DNA from: Gammaproteobacteria bacterium
GTDB lineage: Bacteria; Pseudomonadota; Gammaproteobacteria; Chromatiales; Chromatiaceae
DNA length: 44,009 bases
Direction: 5' to 3'
Assembly (NCBI GenBank): GCA_009928645.1
Contig: SACH01000021.1
Span: forward strand, 1-44,009
Shown: positions 23,503-32,924 of the stretch, in pieces
How the letters are laid out: the number at the start of each line of letters is the position of its first letter
Position numbering within the stretch: the stretch's first letter is position 1
The notes under the pieces: model-generated
The model's database searches: none
What the model was told of the DNA's origin: nothing
The model's input: only the letters and a program-made list of their open reading frames with translations
Position numbers and translations under genes: made by a program

Positions 23503-25302
23503 ATGAGCGTCACTGACCTCCTGTCCCCCTTTACCGCCTGGAAGAACCTCTTTCGCGATCCGGTCACCATCCGCGACCCCCTCACGGAGCGTCCGGGGGC
23601 CCCGCGCTACCGCGGCTTCCACCAGAATGACGCCGCCAAGTGCATCGGTTGCGGCACCTGCGAGGCGATCTGCCAGAATGGCGCCATCGACCTGGTGCCG
23701 GTGGCGGGCATCGCGACTCAACCGGGCGATTCCGGTCTGCGCCCACGTATCGATTACGGCCGCTGCTGCTGGTGCGCCCTGTGCGTCGATGTCTGCATGA
23801 CCGGCTCCCTGACCATGTCCAACGCCTACACCTGGGTGGACCTGGACCCGGACGCCTTCCGTTTCATCCCCGGCGTGGAGGCCAAACCCTGGGACGGGTC
23901 GACCCTGGGCTATGAACGCCCCAGCGATCACCACCTGGTGCCGCTGGACCGGGTGCCCATGGGCGAACTGGCCGCCGAGACCCGCATCGACACCTTTGCG
24001 GAAATCGTCGCCGGCTATGACCGGGAGGCGGCGCGCCGCGAGGCGGATCGCTGCGTCGCCTGCGGCCTGTGCGTCGCCACCTGCCCCACCCACATGGCGA
24101 TCCCTGACTACATCGCCGCCGTCCGCGACGGGGACTATGAGCGCGGGGTGCGCCTCCTTTACGACACCAACCCCTTTTCCGCCATCTGTGGTCGGGTCTG
24201 CACCCACCTGTGCGAGACCCGTTGCGCCGCCCGCCACCAGGGTGACCCCATCGCCATCCGCTGGCTCAAGCGCCACCTCCTGGACCAGGTGCCCCCGGAA
24301 CGGGTGCGCGCCATCGTCGGCGGTCCCCGGCCCCCCAGCGGCCGCAAGGTCGCCATCGTCGGTGGCGGACCGGCGGGGCTCACCGCCGCCTTCGACCTGG
24401 CCCGCCAGGGCCACGCGGTGACCGTCTTCGAGGCCCTGGACCAACCCGGGGGCATGACCCGCTGGGGTATCCCCGAGTACCGGCTGCCCGCCGCCGCCAT
24501 CGACCGCGACATCGACGTCATCCGCGCGGTGGGCGTCGAGATCCGCTGCCAGACCCGCGTCGGCCAGGACCCGAGCCTGGACGACCTGCGCCGCGACCAT
24601 GACGCCGTGTTGCTCGCCCTGGGCCTGCAACTCGGCCGCGCCACCCGCATCCCCGGCAGCGATCACCCGGACGTGCGCAAGGCCGTGGACCTGCTGCGCC
24701 AGGCCAGAGCCGGCGTGGGCTTCGCGCCCCCCCGCCGGGCACTGGTCATCGGCGGTGGCAACGTCGCCATGGACATCGCCCGCACCCTGGCGCGGCTGCA
24801 GCGGCGGGACTATGGCGAGGTGCGGGTCACCGTCACCGCCCTGGAGGACCTGGCACACTTTCTCGCCGACCCGGAGGAGATCCGCGAGGCGGGGGAGGAA
24901 GGCATCCGGATCCTGGACGCCCGCGGCCCGCGAGAGGTCCTGATTCAGGACGGACGGGTGACCGGCCTCAAGACCTGGCGGGTCAAGGCTATCTTCGATG
25001 CCCAGGGCCGTTTCGCCCCGACCTATGACGCCAGCGACGAGCAGTGCCACCCCGCCGACCTGGTGGTCGAGGCCATCGGCCAGATGAGCGATACCGACCT
25101 CCTGGGCGCGGCACTGACTGAAAGCCTTGCCTGGGAGCGCGGTCGCCTCCAGATTGACGCCAGCGGTCGCACCAGCGAGGACTGGCTGTGGGCCGCTGGC
25201 GACATGGTACGCGGCCCGGACGTGGTCAGCGCCGTGGCCGACGGCCACCGGGTCGCCACCAGCATCCACTCCGCCCTCCGCGAACGGGAGATCCGCCGAT
25301 GA
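23503..25302 (+). CDS. Ferredoxin (NuoI-like)-GltD/NfnB fusion, NAD(P)H oxidoreductase
   Basis: A 599-residue protein from ATG 23503, which begins the conserved WKNLFRDPVTI (an in-frame ATG 42 nt upstream is less likely). The N-terminal 110 residues are NuoI-like with two [4Fe-4S] motifs, CIGCGTCEAIC and CCWCALCVDVC. After a linker comes a GltD-type module: CVACGLCVATC and CGRVCTHLCETRC clusters, an FAD site (IVGGGPAGLTAAF) and an NADPH site (VIGGGNVAMDIARTL). It would join NAD(P)H oxidation or reduction directly to the FeS chain of the complex, replacing NuoEFG. It overlaps the next ATG by 4 bp. Confidence 0.9.
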   Translation: MSVTDLLSPFTAWKNLFRDPVTIRDPLTERPGAPRYRGFHQNDAAKCIGCGTCEAICQNGAIDLVPVAGIATQPGDSGLRPRIDYGRCCWCALCVDVCMTGSLTMSNAYTWVDLDPDAFRFIPGVEAKPWDGSTLGYERPSDHHLVPLDRVPMGELAAETRIDTFAEIVAGYDREAARREADRCVACGLCVATCPTHMAIPDYIAAVRDGDYERGVRLLYDTNPFSAICGRVCTHLCETRCAARHQGDPIAIRWLKRHLLDQVPPERVRAIVGGPRPPSGRKVAIVGGGPAGLTAAFDLARQGHAVTVFEALDQPGGMTRWGIPEYRLPAAAIDRDIDVIRAVGVEIRCQTRVGQDPSLDDLRRDHDAVLLALGLQLGRATRIPGSDHPDVRKAVDLLRQARAGVGFAPPRRALVIGGGNVAMDIARTLARLQRRDYGEVRVTVTALEDLAHFLADPEEIREAGEEGIRILDARGPREVLIQDGRVTGLKTWRVKAIFDAQGRFAPTYDASDEQCHPADLVVEAIGQMSDTDLLGAALTESLAWERGRLQIDASGRTSEDWLWAAGDMVRGPDVVSAVADGHRVATSIHSALREREIRR

Positions 25303-25802
25303 CCCCAGATACCGCTACCGTCGAACTGCTGCGCAACCAGACCAGCCTGCGCGAGATCCTGGAGGTCGCCACCTCCTTTGAGCGCTCCGCCCGTGACTTT
25401 TACACCGACCTGATCCCCAAGGTCAGCAAGCGCATCCGCTATCTGGTGGAGGAACTGGCCTTCGAGGAGCAGGATCACTTCAACCGCTTCCGCGTCCTGG
25501 CCGAACGCGAGGACCTGGCGGAGCAGATCCGCGCCGAGATCCAGCGCCCCGCCAGCGACAGCCAGTTCTCCGACTGCATCCACCTCCCCGAGCTGGGCGA
25601 CAACCCTGACGACCAGGCGGTCCTGCAATACGCCCTGGGCCGCGAACACGCCGCCATGACGCACTATACTGAACTTGCCGCGACCACCCCCGAGGGCCCC
25701 ATCCGCGACCTGTTCCGCTACCTCGCCAATGAGGAGACCCACCACAAACTGGAGCTGGAAAAGCTCTATTACGAGACCACCCACCGCGGCGGCGGGGTCT
25801 GA
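25299..25802 (+). CDS. Ferritin-like/rubrerythrin-like diiron protein
   Basis: A 167-residue all-helical protein with the four metal-ligand helices of the ferritin/rubrerythrin group: FERSARDFY, ELAFEEQDHF, GREHAAMTHY and LANEETHH. There is no rubredoxin domain. It is translationally coupled to the ferredoxin-GltD fusion, as the last gene of the operon. It may detoxify peroxide, handle iron, or act as a redox partner of the complex. Confidence 0.85.
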   Translation: MTPDTATVELLRNQTSLREILEVATSFERSARDFYTDLIPKVSKRIRYLVEELAFEEQDHFNRFRVLAEREDLAEQIRAEIQRPASDSQFSDCIHLPELGDNPDDQAVLQYALGREHAAMTHYTELAATTPEGPIRDLFRYLANEETHHKLELEKLYYETTHRGGGV

Positions 25803-25857
25803 GCTGCCTGGGGTTTAGTGGGGACCGGGGCCCCGCCTTCGCTGCCGGGGGAGCCAA

Positions 25858-25886
25858 TTGATATTCGTCAATCGCCTGCGTAATTT
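25858..25886 (+). promoter_or_regulatory. Promoter with FNR-like box ahead of the ATPase operon
   Basis: TTGATA (25858-25863), 17 bp, then TAATTT (25881-25886) forms a plausible sigma70 promoter. The -35 overlaps TTGAT-ATTC-GTCAA (25858-25871), one base away from the FNR/Crp-type consensus TTGAT-N4-ATCAA. An oxygen-responsive control is possible. Confidence 0.45.
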
Positions 25887-25983
25887 TCCCTGACCTGGCT
25901 CAAGTGAAGCCAAGATGCCCCACCAGGGTACTCAACGCCTAGCTAATATAAGCGCCGCCTAATGCCAACGGGAGACTCATGCG

Positions 25984-26298
25984 ATGGATGACACCCTGAA
26001 ACGGTTGCTGGAAGCGGAGATGCGTGCCGAACGCCTGGCTCAGGAGGCCGAGGAGGAGGCGGAGCGTCTGGTCCAGGCGGCCATCGCCGAGGCCAAGGCC
26101 AATGAAGAGCGCTTCCGGGCCCGTATTCCGGACCTGCATCGGAGCTTCATCCAGAAATCCGAAGAGCGCGCCGAGCAAACCATCGCCGAGCTCAAGCGGC
26201 GCTATGACGAGCGCCATGTCCAACTCCGCAACCTGGCGGAGGAGCGGGAGGAAGACGCCCTGGTGGCAGCCTTCGACATCCTGCAGACCGCGGACTGA
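25984..26298 (+). CDS. V/A-type ATPase subunit G/H-like (stalk)
   Basis: A 104-residue, highly charged coiled coil (LLEAEMRAERLAQEAEEEAE, continuing with RLVQAAIAEAK), as in the peripheral-stalk subunit G/H of V/A-type ATPases, which pairs with subunit E. It is the first gene of the nine-gene ATPase operon. The family call rests on helix pattern and position. Confidence 0.75.
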   Translation: MDDTLKRLLEAEMRAERLAQEAEEEAERLVQAAIAEAKANEERFRARIPDLHRSFIQKSEERAEQTIAELKRRYDERHVQLRNLAEEREEDALVAAFDILQTAD

Positions 26299-26359
26299 GC
26301 GCTGGCTTTTCGGCGGCATGAGGCCAGCCCCTACCTGAAAGACGAACCCTCAAGAGATC

Positions 26360-27424
26360 ATGAAGTTCGCAGCAAGTCAGGCCTATCTGCACACCCGGGT
26401 ATCGGCCATGGCCACCCGGCTGTTCCAACCCGAGACCCTCGCCCTGCTGGCGGAGCGACGCGTTGAGGAGCTGGCAGCGGAATATGACCTGACGGCGGCC
26501 CTGGAGAGCCAGTTGCCGGTGAAGGCCCGCAGCCGGGCGGTGGAGCAGGCCCTGATCAACACCCTCCTCGCCGAGTTGCGCATCCTCATCCGGCCCATGG
26601 CGGCCCCGGAGCGGACCCTGATCCTGGACTGGGGGCGCCACTATGCCCTGGCCAACCTCAAGACCCTGATCCGGGGCAAGCTCCATGACTTGGACCGCAA
26701 GGTAATCGCCAGCAACCTCTACGAGTTGCCGCACGACCTGCGCCTACCCATGCAGGACAGCCTCTTCCAGGCGGAGAATGTGCTCGAGTTGCTGCGTCAG
26801 CTTGAGGGTGGCCCCTATAGCTTTATCGCCCGCCAGGCGCGGGTGGTCTTCGAGCGCCAGCAGGAACCCTTTGCCCTGGAGGCGGCCATCGACCAGCGCT
26901 ACCTGACCGGACTGGTGCGCGATATCGCCCCCTTCCCGGAGCAGGAGTGTCCCTGCCTGCGCCGTCTCATCGGCGCCCTGCTCGACCGGATCGATATCCT
27001 CTGGCTGCTGCGCTTCCGCTTCTCCTATCAACTGTCCTCCAGCGAGACCTTCTTCCAACTGGTGCCCTCCGTGCGGCGACTGCACCGCGAGCGGCTGCTG
27101 GCCCTGGTCAATCTGGACTCCTTCGCCGCCGTGCTGGCCGCCCTGCCCCCACCCTTTCATGCCCTGCTGGCGGAAAGCCACGACCTCATGGACGTGCAGC
27201 GGCGTCTCAACGCCTATGTCCGCGGCGAGGCCCTGGATGTCATCCATAAGGGCCAGACCGCCGTCGCCCGGGCCATGGCCTACCTCATCCTGCGGGAGCA
27301 GGATCTCATGACTCTCTTCTCCCTCATCCAGGGACGGTTGCTGGAGTTGCCGGCCCAGGTGATCAAGGTGGCCATCGAAACCTCCACCGCCCGCTGCCAC
27401 CTGAGCCAGCGGCAGGCGGCGTAG
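26360..27424 (+). CDS. ntpC: V/A-type ATPase subunit C
   Basis: A 354-residue soluble helical protein, the usual length of NtpC/AtpC (V-type subunit d). It links the central shaft to the membrane ring. The pattern YLHTRVSAMATRLF at the N-terminus, several Arg/Leu-rich helices and the closing ILREQDLMTLFSLIQGRLLE (short form EQDLMTLFSLIQGR) are typical. It lies between G/H and I, same strand. Confidence 0.85.
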   Translation: MKFAASQAYLHTRVSAMATRLFQPETLALLAERRVEELAAEYDLTAALESQLPVKARSRAVEQALINTLLAELRILIRPMAAPERTLILDWGRHYALANLKTLIRGKLHDLDRKVIASNLYELPHDLRLPMQDSLFQAENVLELLRQLEGGPYSFIARQARVVFERQQEPFALEAAIDQRYLTGLVRDIAPFPEQECPCLRRLIGALLDRIDILWLLRFRFSYQLSSSETFFQLVPSVRRLHRERLLALVNLDSFAAVLAALPPPFHALLAESHDLMDVQRRLNAYVRGEALDVIHKGQTAVARAMAYLILREQDLMTLFSLIQGRLLELPAQVIKVAIETSTARCHLSQRQAA

Positions 27425-27480
27425 GCATGCCGACCCCGGTCCCGTCCCTGCCCAGACCATCCACCCGAGGGTAAAACCGG

Positions 27481-29388
27481 ATGTTGCGCCCGACTCCGAT
27501 GAAGCATGTCCGTCTCCTCGTCATCGACGAGGACCTGCCCCGGGCCTCCCTGACCCTGGCGGAGCTGGCCAGCTTTCATGCCGACGACCGGCCACCCGAG
27601 GAAGATGGCTTCGCGGGCCAACCCAGCGGCGCCTATCGTGACATCTGGCGCCAGGCCAGTTCGCGTTTGGAAAAGATCCTCCGGCTGATCCCCCTCCCCC
27701 CCGAGGACCAGGCCCCGCGTCCGCGCGTCATCCCCGAGGAGGAGCTCACCACGACCAACAACTGGCTGGGCAGCCTCTGGGAGACCTGTTCCCGCTATGA
27801 AGAGCAGTTCCGCGCCATCGACGACGAGGAACGCCTGATTCGGGAACAGCAATCGGCCCTGAGTAACTTCGAAGGCCTGGGCATCGACCTGGGGATGTTG
27901 CGCAGCAAGACCCGGTTTCTGGATTTCTACGTCGGCCTGGTGCCCTACGCCAACGTGCGCCAGCTCGAGGGCGCGGTCGGCCTGGCGGATCACCTGCTCT
28001 TCCAGTACATGGTCACCGGGGACGATGCCCATGTGGTCATCGTCGGCCCCAGCGGCGACAAGGAGGCCCAACTGGAGTCCGTGCTGCGCAGCGCCGGTTT
28101 CCGTCCGCTGCCGATTCCCCCGGAATTGGACCACGAGCCCCAGGTGATGCGCGCCGAGCTGGCGCGGCGCCGCGAGGCGTCGACGGCCCAGCGGGAGACC
28201 CTGCGCCAACGGCTCCAAGACTGGTCCGCCGATCTCATCCCGCGCCTGGCCAGCAGTCGCGAGGTGCTGCGCCTGGCGGAGCCGCTGGTGCAGCTCGACG
28301 CCGCCATCCGCGGCGTGGGCCCCCTCGCCCGCCTCGCCGGCTGGGTCCCGGCCACGGCAGTCGCGGCCCTGGAGGCCAGGCTGCGCCAGACCCTGAGCCT
28401 GCCCTTCGACCTCAGCAGCCGCGACCCCCGACCCGATGAGCGCGCCCTGGTGCCAACCATCGCGACCCGCAACCGCCTGCTGGCACCCTTCGCCTTGCTG
28501 GTCCAGCAGTACGGCATCCCCCGTTACGGCGAGATCGACCCCACCCCGCTCTTCGCCGCCAGCTTCCTGCTCATGTTCGGCACCATGTTCGGCGATGTGG
28601 GTCAGGGCGCGGTCATCGCCGGCCTGGCTTGGTACTTTCGCCGGAAACTGGGGCCCTTGTACCTGTTTGGTGTCCTGGCGGGCCTGTCCTCCATCGCCTT
28701 CGGCTTTGTCTTTGGCAGTGTCTTCGGCTTCGAGCACTGGCTGCCGGCCCTGTGGATGCCGCCCTTGCACGACCCCTTGCTGATGTTGTCCCTGGCCCTG
28801 GGCTGGGGGGTCTTCTTCATCGCCGTGGCCTGCGTCCTCGCAACCTACAACCGCCTGGTGATCGGCAACTGGGCCGGGGCCCTCTTCGGCCCCCACGGCC
28901 TGGCCAACCTGATCTTCTACCTGGCCCTGGCCTGGGGTGGCTACAACGTGAGCCAGGGCGAGGGTTTTGGCCACGGCCCCCTCCTGTTGGTGATCCTCTC
29001 CCTGGGCGCCCTAGCCTGGCATGGCTGGGGGCACCTGGAGGCGCCGATCGCGGAAAAGGTCCTGGTGGTCTTCATCGAGACCCTGGAGACCCTCGTTGGC
29101 TATGTCTCCAACACCCTGTCCTTCCTGCGCGTGGCCGCCTTCAGCCTCAATCATGCCGCCCTGGCCCTGGCCATCTTCACCCTCGCCGAGATGATGGGGC
29201 CCGTTGGCCATGGCCTAACCCTGATCCTGGGGAATGTCTTCATGATCGTCCTCGAAGGGGGCATCGTCCTGATTCAGGTGCTGCGCCTGGAGTTCTACGA
29301 GGGCTTCGCCCGCTACTTCGCCGGGGATGGCCACGCCTTCAAACCCCTGCGGCTGGGGCCGGTCCCGGAGCGGGGGTCAGCGCCCTAA
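27481..29388 (+). CDS. ntpI: V/A-type ATPase subunit I
   Basis: A 635-residue protein. The first half (about 1-330) is a soluble coiled-coil arm and the second half has seven or eight membrane helices, with GTMFGDVGQGAVI, LFGPHGLANLI and ETLVGYVSNTLSFLRVAAF (short form SNTLSFLRVAAF), which are family signatures including the arginine facing the ring. GAGGG precedes ATG 27481. ATG 27499 is an alternative. Confidence 0.92.
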   Translation: MLRPTPMKHVRLLVIDEDLPRASLTLAELASFHADDRPPEEDGFAGQPSGAYRDIWRQASSRLEKILRLIPLPPEDQAPRPRVIPEEELTTTNNWLGSLWETCSRYEEQFRAIDDEERLIREQQSALSNFEGLGIDLGMLRSKTRFLDFYVGLVPYANVRQLEGAVGLADHLLFQYMVTGDDAHVVIVGPSGDKEAQLESVLRSAGFRPLPIPPELDHEPQVMRAELARRREASTAQRETLRQRLQDWSADLIPRLASSREVLRLAEPLVQLDAAIRGVGPLARLAGWVPATAVAALEARLRQTLSLPFDLSSRDPRPDERALVPTIATRNRLLAPFALLVQQYGIPRYGEIDPTPLFAASFLLMFGTMFGDVGQGAVIAGLAWYFRRKLGPLYLFGVLAGLSSIAFGFVFGSVFGFEHWLPALWMPPLHDPLLMLSLALGWGVFFIAVACVLATYNRLVIGNWAGALFGPHGLANLIFYLALAWGGYNVSQGEGFGHGPLLLVILSLGALAWHGWGHLEAPIAEKVLVVFIETLETLVGYVSNTLSFLRVAAFSLNHAALALAIFTLAEMMGPVGHGLTLILGNVFMIVLEGGIVLIQVLRLEFYEGFARYFAGDGHAFKPLRLGPVPERGSAP

Positions 29389-29450
29389 GCGACGCTCACC
29401 CCTGCTCTCCCTTTCCCGTTTCCACTCGCTCAAGCAATTAGGAGTTCACC

Positions 29451-29897
29451 ATGTACTGGCTCGTCGCCCTCATGTCCTTCGCGATCCTGGCACTCATCCT
29501 GGGCGGCTTGATCCTGGAGGCGCGTCCCACCCTCGCCAGCCGCATCCGGCCCTGGTACCGGCCCGCCATGGGCACCCAACTCCTGGCCTTCGTGGGTGCC
29601 CAGCTCGGCCTGCTGGTGCTGGGGATTAACGACGCCTTCGCCCAGGCGACGGAAACGGTCACGGTGGTCAACGAAATCTCCACCGGCATGGGGCTGGCCA
29701 TCATTGGTGCCGGCATCCCCACCGCCCTGTCGACCATCGGCGCCGGCATTGCGGTAGGCCCCATCGGCGCGGCCTCCCTCGCCGCCATCACCGAGAAGCC
29801 CGAGAACCTGGGCCGCACCCTGATCTACCTGGGCCTGGCGGAGGGTATCGCCATCTACGGCCTGGTGGTCAGCATCCTGCTCCTGAACAAGATCTGA
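29451..29897 (+). CDS. ntpK: V/A-type ATPase subunit K (proteolipid), N-terminally extended
   Basis: A 148-residue membrane protein, longer than typical single-hairpin K subunits (about 80-100). Residues 76-148 form one c-ring hairpin with the ion-binding glutamate E131 (YLGLAEGIAIYGL). Residues 41-65 look like the signal-like segment of Thermus K (ending DAFAQA), and residues 1-40 add another helix. The AEG setting rather than PET suggests protons as coupling ion, but this is only a guess. Confidence 0.88.
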   Translation: MYWLVALMSFAILALILGGLILEARPTLASRIRPWYRPAMGTQLLAFVGAQLGLLVLGINDAFAQATETVTVVNEISTGMGLAIIGAGIPTALSTIGAGIAVGPIGAASLAAITEKPENLGRTLIYLGLAEGIAIYGLVVSILLLNKI

Positions 29898-30033
29898 CCG
29901 GGGAGCGGGGCCAGTGGCCAGCGAGACCTCCCGCAGCCCCAACGCGGGTCCGGACCAGGAGGCGGGCACCGTTTCCCACCGGGTTGCCGGCCTGAGCCCG
30001 GGCGGCGGTCAGGGCAACCATCAGGGGACGCGC

Positions 30034-30342
30034 ATGCTGTTCCTCGGGGATGAAAGCCTGGCGGACGGCTTCCGCCTGATCGGTTTCGAGACCTATCCGG
30101 ACCCGGAAGCGGGGCTGGTGGACCAGATCTTCACCGACCTGATCCGCCGGGGCGACAAGGCCTTCGCCATCGTCGACGAGGCCCTGATGCGCGCCAAGAT
30201 CCCTGGTCTGGAACGGGTCCGGTCCGAGGGCGGGCGCGTGGTCGTCGCCGCCGTGCCCCGGCTGCGGGAGAAACCCCGCCTGGCCAGCGACGTGGCCGAC
30301 CGCCTGGATGCCATGTTCGGCAAGGCGGGGGGCGCGGCCTGA
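30034..30342 (+). CDS. ntpF: V/A-type ATPase subunit F
   Basis: A 102-residue protein of the central shaft. It has the NtpF/AtpF fold: MLFLGDESLADGFRLIGF, AFAIVDEALM and VVVAAVP. I chose ATG 30034, which begins the conserved part and has AGGGG before it. A GTG at 29914 would add 40 disordered residues and also has GGGGAG ahead. Confidence 0.82.
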   Translation: MLFLGDESLADGFRLIGFETYPDPEAGLVDQIFTDLIRRGDKAFAIVDEALMRAKIPGLERVRSEGGRVVVAAVPRLREKPRLASDVADRLDAMFGKAGGAA

Positions 30343-30418
30343 GGATGGCACACCCTTCGCCCCGCCGACCGGCCATCAGCCCTGAATCACCCTTAGCCAT
30401 GCTTTTAGGTCAGCCATC

Positions 30419-31063
30419 GTGAACCAGGTAGAAGAACTCGAGCGGGCCCTCCTCGCCCGCGCCGAACGACTTGCCAGCGCCTACCGGGAAATGACCCAGC
30501 GCAGCCGCGACACCACCCTGCGCGAGGCGGCGGAGCGGCTTCGCCTGCGTGAGCAGCGCGAGGAGGCCATCGCCCGCGCCCTGGGCGAACGCGCCTTCCG
30601 CCAGCAGGTCCAGGCCAGCGAACTGAAGATGCAAAGCCAGCTCGACCGGCTGCGCTGGAATCTGGTCCAGGACGTGGAGCGGCGGCTGGCGGAGCGCATG
30701 CGCGCCTTCATCCAGGACGACCCGGCGGCCTACCTTGCCTGGCTGTTGCGGCTGATCGCCAGCGCCGCCGCGGCCATCGAGTCCCCGGCCTTGCAGATCT
30801 GCGCCAACCCGCAGGACCACCAGAAGCTCTTCGCCCGCTGGGACGCGGTCAGCGGACAACTGGCCCCGGGCCAGAGCGCGACCCTGTGCGAGACCCCCAT
30901 CACCACCCTGGCGGGGGTGCTGGTGGCGAGCGAGGACGGGCGTATCCGCGTCGACAATACCTTCGAGGGCCGGCAGGAACGGCTGCGCGCCCGCATCCAG
31001 CAGGTCATCCTGGAGCGGCTGCTGCCAGGTGGCCTGGACACCGGCAACCTTTTCGGCGGCTGA
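30419..31063 (+). CDS. ntpE: V/A-type ATPase subunit E
   Basis: A 214-residue peripheral-stalk subunit starting with GTG at 30419. The long N-terminal amphipathic helix (about 1-105, rich in Arg, Glu and Gln) is followed by the globular domain with VLVASEDGRIRVDNTFEGRQ (short form DGRIRVDNTFE), which is characteristic. It ends 4 bp before the subunit A start. Confidence 0.87.
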   Translation: MNQVEELERALLARAERLASAYREMTQRSRDTTLREAAERLRLREQREEAIARALGERAFRQQVQASELKMQSQLDRLRWNLVQDVERRLAERMRAFIQDDPAAYLAWLLRLIASAAAAIESPALQICANPQDHQKLFARWDAVSGQLAPGQSATLCETPITTLAGVLVASEDGRIRVDNTFEGRQERLRARIQQVILERLLPGGLDTGNLFGG

Positions 31064-31067
31064 CATC

Positions 31068-32924
31068 ATGAGCACTAGCATCCGCGACACCCAAGATCCC
31101 GGCCGCGACGCCCCCCGCGCTGCCACCCGTGACACCGCGCGCCAGGGCCGGATCCGCGACATCAACGGCCCCATCGTCACCATCGTCCTGCCGGGCATCC
31201 GCAACGGCGAGCAGGTGCGCATCGGCGAGCTGGGCCTGTTCGGCGAGGTCATCTCCCTGCGCGGCGACGAGGCCATCGTCCAGACCTACGAGTCCACCGA
31301 GGGGGTGCGCCCCGGCGAGCCCGCCGTCGGCCTTGGCTGGCCCCTGTCGGTGGAACTGGGCCCGGGCCTGCTCGGGGGCATCTTCGACGGCGTCCAGCGC
31401 CCCCTGGAGAAGATCGCCCTCCAGTCCGGGGACTATATCCGCCGCGGCCTGGACGTGCCGGCCCTGGACCGGACCAAGGTGTGGGAGTTCGAGCCCAACC
31501 GTGAGCTGGAGCCCGGCGCCCGGATCGGTCCTGGTACGGTCCTGGGCACGGTCCAGGAAACCCAGACCATCGTCCATCGCATCCTGGTGCCGCCGACCCT
31601 GAGCGGCGAGCTCGACGAGCTCGCCCCCGCAGGCGACTATGACCTGGAGGCGACCATCGGCCGGCTGCGCGATGCCCAGGGTCACACCCATCGCCTCAAG
31701 CTCTTCCACCGCTGGCCGGTGCGCAAGCCGCGCCCCTACCTGCGGCGCGACGATGGCGTGGCGCCGCTGATTACGGGCCAGCGGGTCATCGATACCTTCT
31801 TCCCCCAGCTCAAGGGCGGCAAGGGGGCGGTACCGGGCCCCTTCGGCGCCGGCAAGACGGTGGTGCAGCAGCAGGTGGCGCGCTGGTCCAACGCCGACAT
31901 CGTCATCTACGTCGGTTGCGGCGAGCGCGGCAACGAGCTGGTGGACGTGCTGGAGACCTTCCCCCAGCTTGACGACCCCTACTCCGGGCGCAAGCTCATG
32001 GAGCGCACCCTGCTGGTGGCCAATACCTCCAACATGCCGGTGGTGGCGCGGGAGGCCTCGGTCTACGTCGGCATCACCATGGCCGAGTACTACCGCGACA
32101 TGGGTTATGACGTGGTCATGCTGGCGGACTCCACCAGCCGCTGGGCGGAGGCCTTGCGTGAGGTCTCGGGCCGCCTGGGGCAGATGCCGGTCGAGGAGGG
32201 CTATCCGGCCTACCTGGCCTCGCGCCTGGCGGCGGTCTATGAGCGCGCCGGCCGGGTCGAGACCCGGGGCGCCGGTTCCGGCTCCGTCACCCTGATCGGC
32301 GCCGTCTCGCCCCCGGGCGGAGACTTCTCCGAGCCGGTGACCAGTCACACCAAGGACATCATCGAGACCTTCTGGGCCCTGTCCAAGGAACTGGCGGACG
32401 CCCGCCACTATCCGTCCATCGACTGGGTGACCAGCTTCTCCGGCCATGTCCACACCGCCGCCGAGTGGTGGCACCAGGAGATCGACCGCCACTGGGAACG
32501 CCGCCGCACCGAGGCCCTGGCCCTGCTGGCGCGGGACGCGGAGCTGGCGCGCATCGTCAATCTGGTGGGACCCGAGGCCCTGTCCTCCGCCCAACGCTGG
32601 GAGCTGGAGGGGGCGGCCCTGATCAAGGAAGGGGTCCTGCAACAGAGCGCCCTGGACGAGGTGGATACCTTCTGCTCGCCGCGCAAGCAGTTCGCCCTGC
32701 TCGACCTGACCCTGTTCATCTTCCGCCGCGGCGCTGCCCTTATCGAACTGGGGGTCCCGGTGCAGGAGCTGCAGCAGTTGCCCCTGCTGGCCCGGGTCCG
32801 GCGCAGCAAGTCCATGTTCAACAGCGACCAGGTGGATCAGATCGAGGCCCTGAAGGACGAGGCCGGCCGTACCTTCGACAGGATGCGGCTGGAGTATGCT
32901 CAGGCCAACGCTAGCACCGCCTAG
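31068..32924 (+). CDS. ntpA: V/A-type ATPase catalytic subunit A
   Basis: A 618-residue catalytic subunit. Walker A GPFGAGKT lies at 257-264, the nonhomologous insert of the A subunit precedes it, and SRWAEALREVSGRLGQMPVE (short form DSTSRWAEALRE) is present. ATG 31068 follows the E subunit stop by 4 bp. The open frame upstream is the tail of subunit E. Confidence 0.95.
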   Translation: MSTSIRDTQDPGRDAPRAATRDTARQGRIRDINGPIVTIVLPGIRNGEQVRIGELGLFGEVISLRGDEAIVQTYESTEGVRPGEPAVGLGWPLSVELGPGLLGGIFDGVQRPLEKIALQSGDYIRRGLDVPALDRTKVWEFEPNRELEPGARIGPGTVLGTVQETQTIVHRILVPPTLSGELDELAPAGDYDLEATIGRLRDAQGHTHRLKLFHRWPVRKPRPYLRRDDGVAPLITGQRVIDTFFPQLKGGKGAVPGPFGAGKTVVQQQVARWSNADIVIYVGCGERGNELVDVLETFPQLDDPYSGRKLMERTLLVANTSNMPVVAREASVYVGITMAEYYRDMGYDVVMLADSTSRWAEALREVSGRLGQMPVEEGYPAYLASRLAAVYERAGRVETRGAGSGSVTLIGAVSPPGGDFSEPVTSHTKDIIETFWALSKELADARHYPSIDWVTSFSGHVHTAAEWWHQEIDRHWERRRTEALALLARDAELARIVNLVGPEALSSAQRWELEGAALIKEGVLQQSALDEVDTFCSPRKQFALLDLTLFIFRRGAALIELGVPVQELQQLPLLARVRRSKSMFNSDQVDQIEALKDEAGRTFDRMRLEYAQANASTA

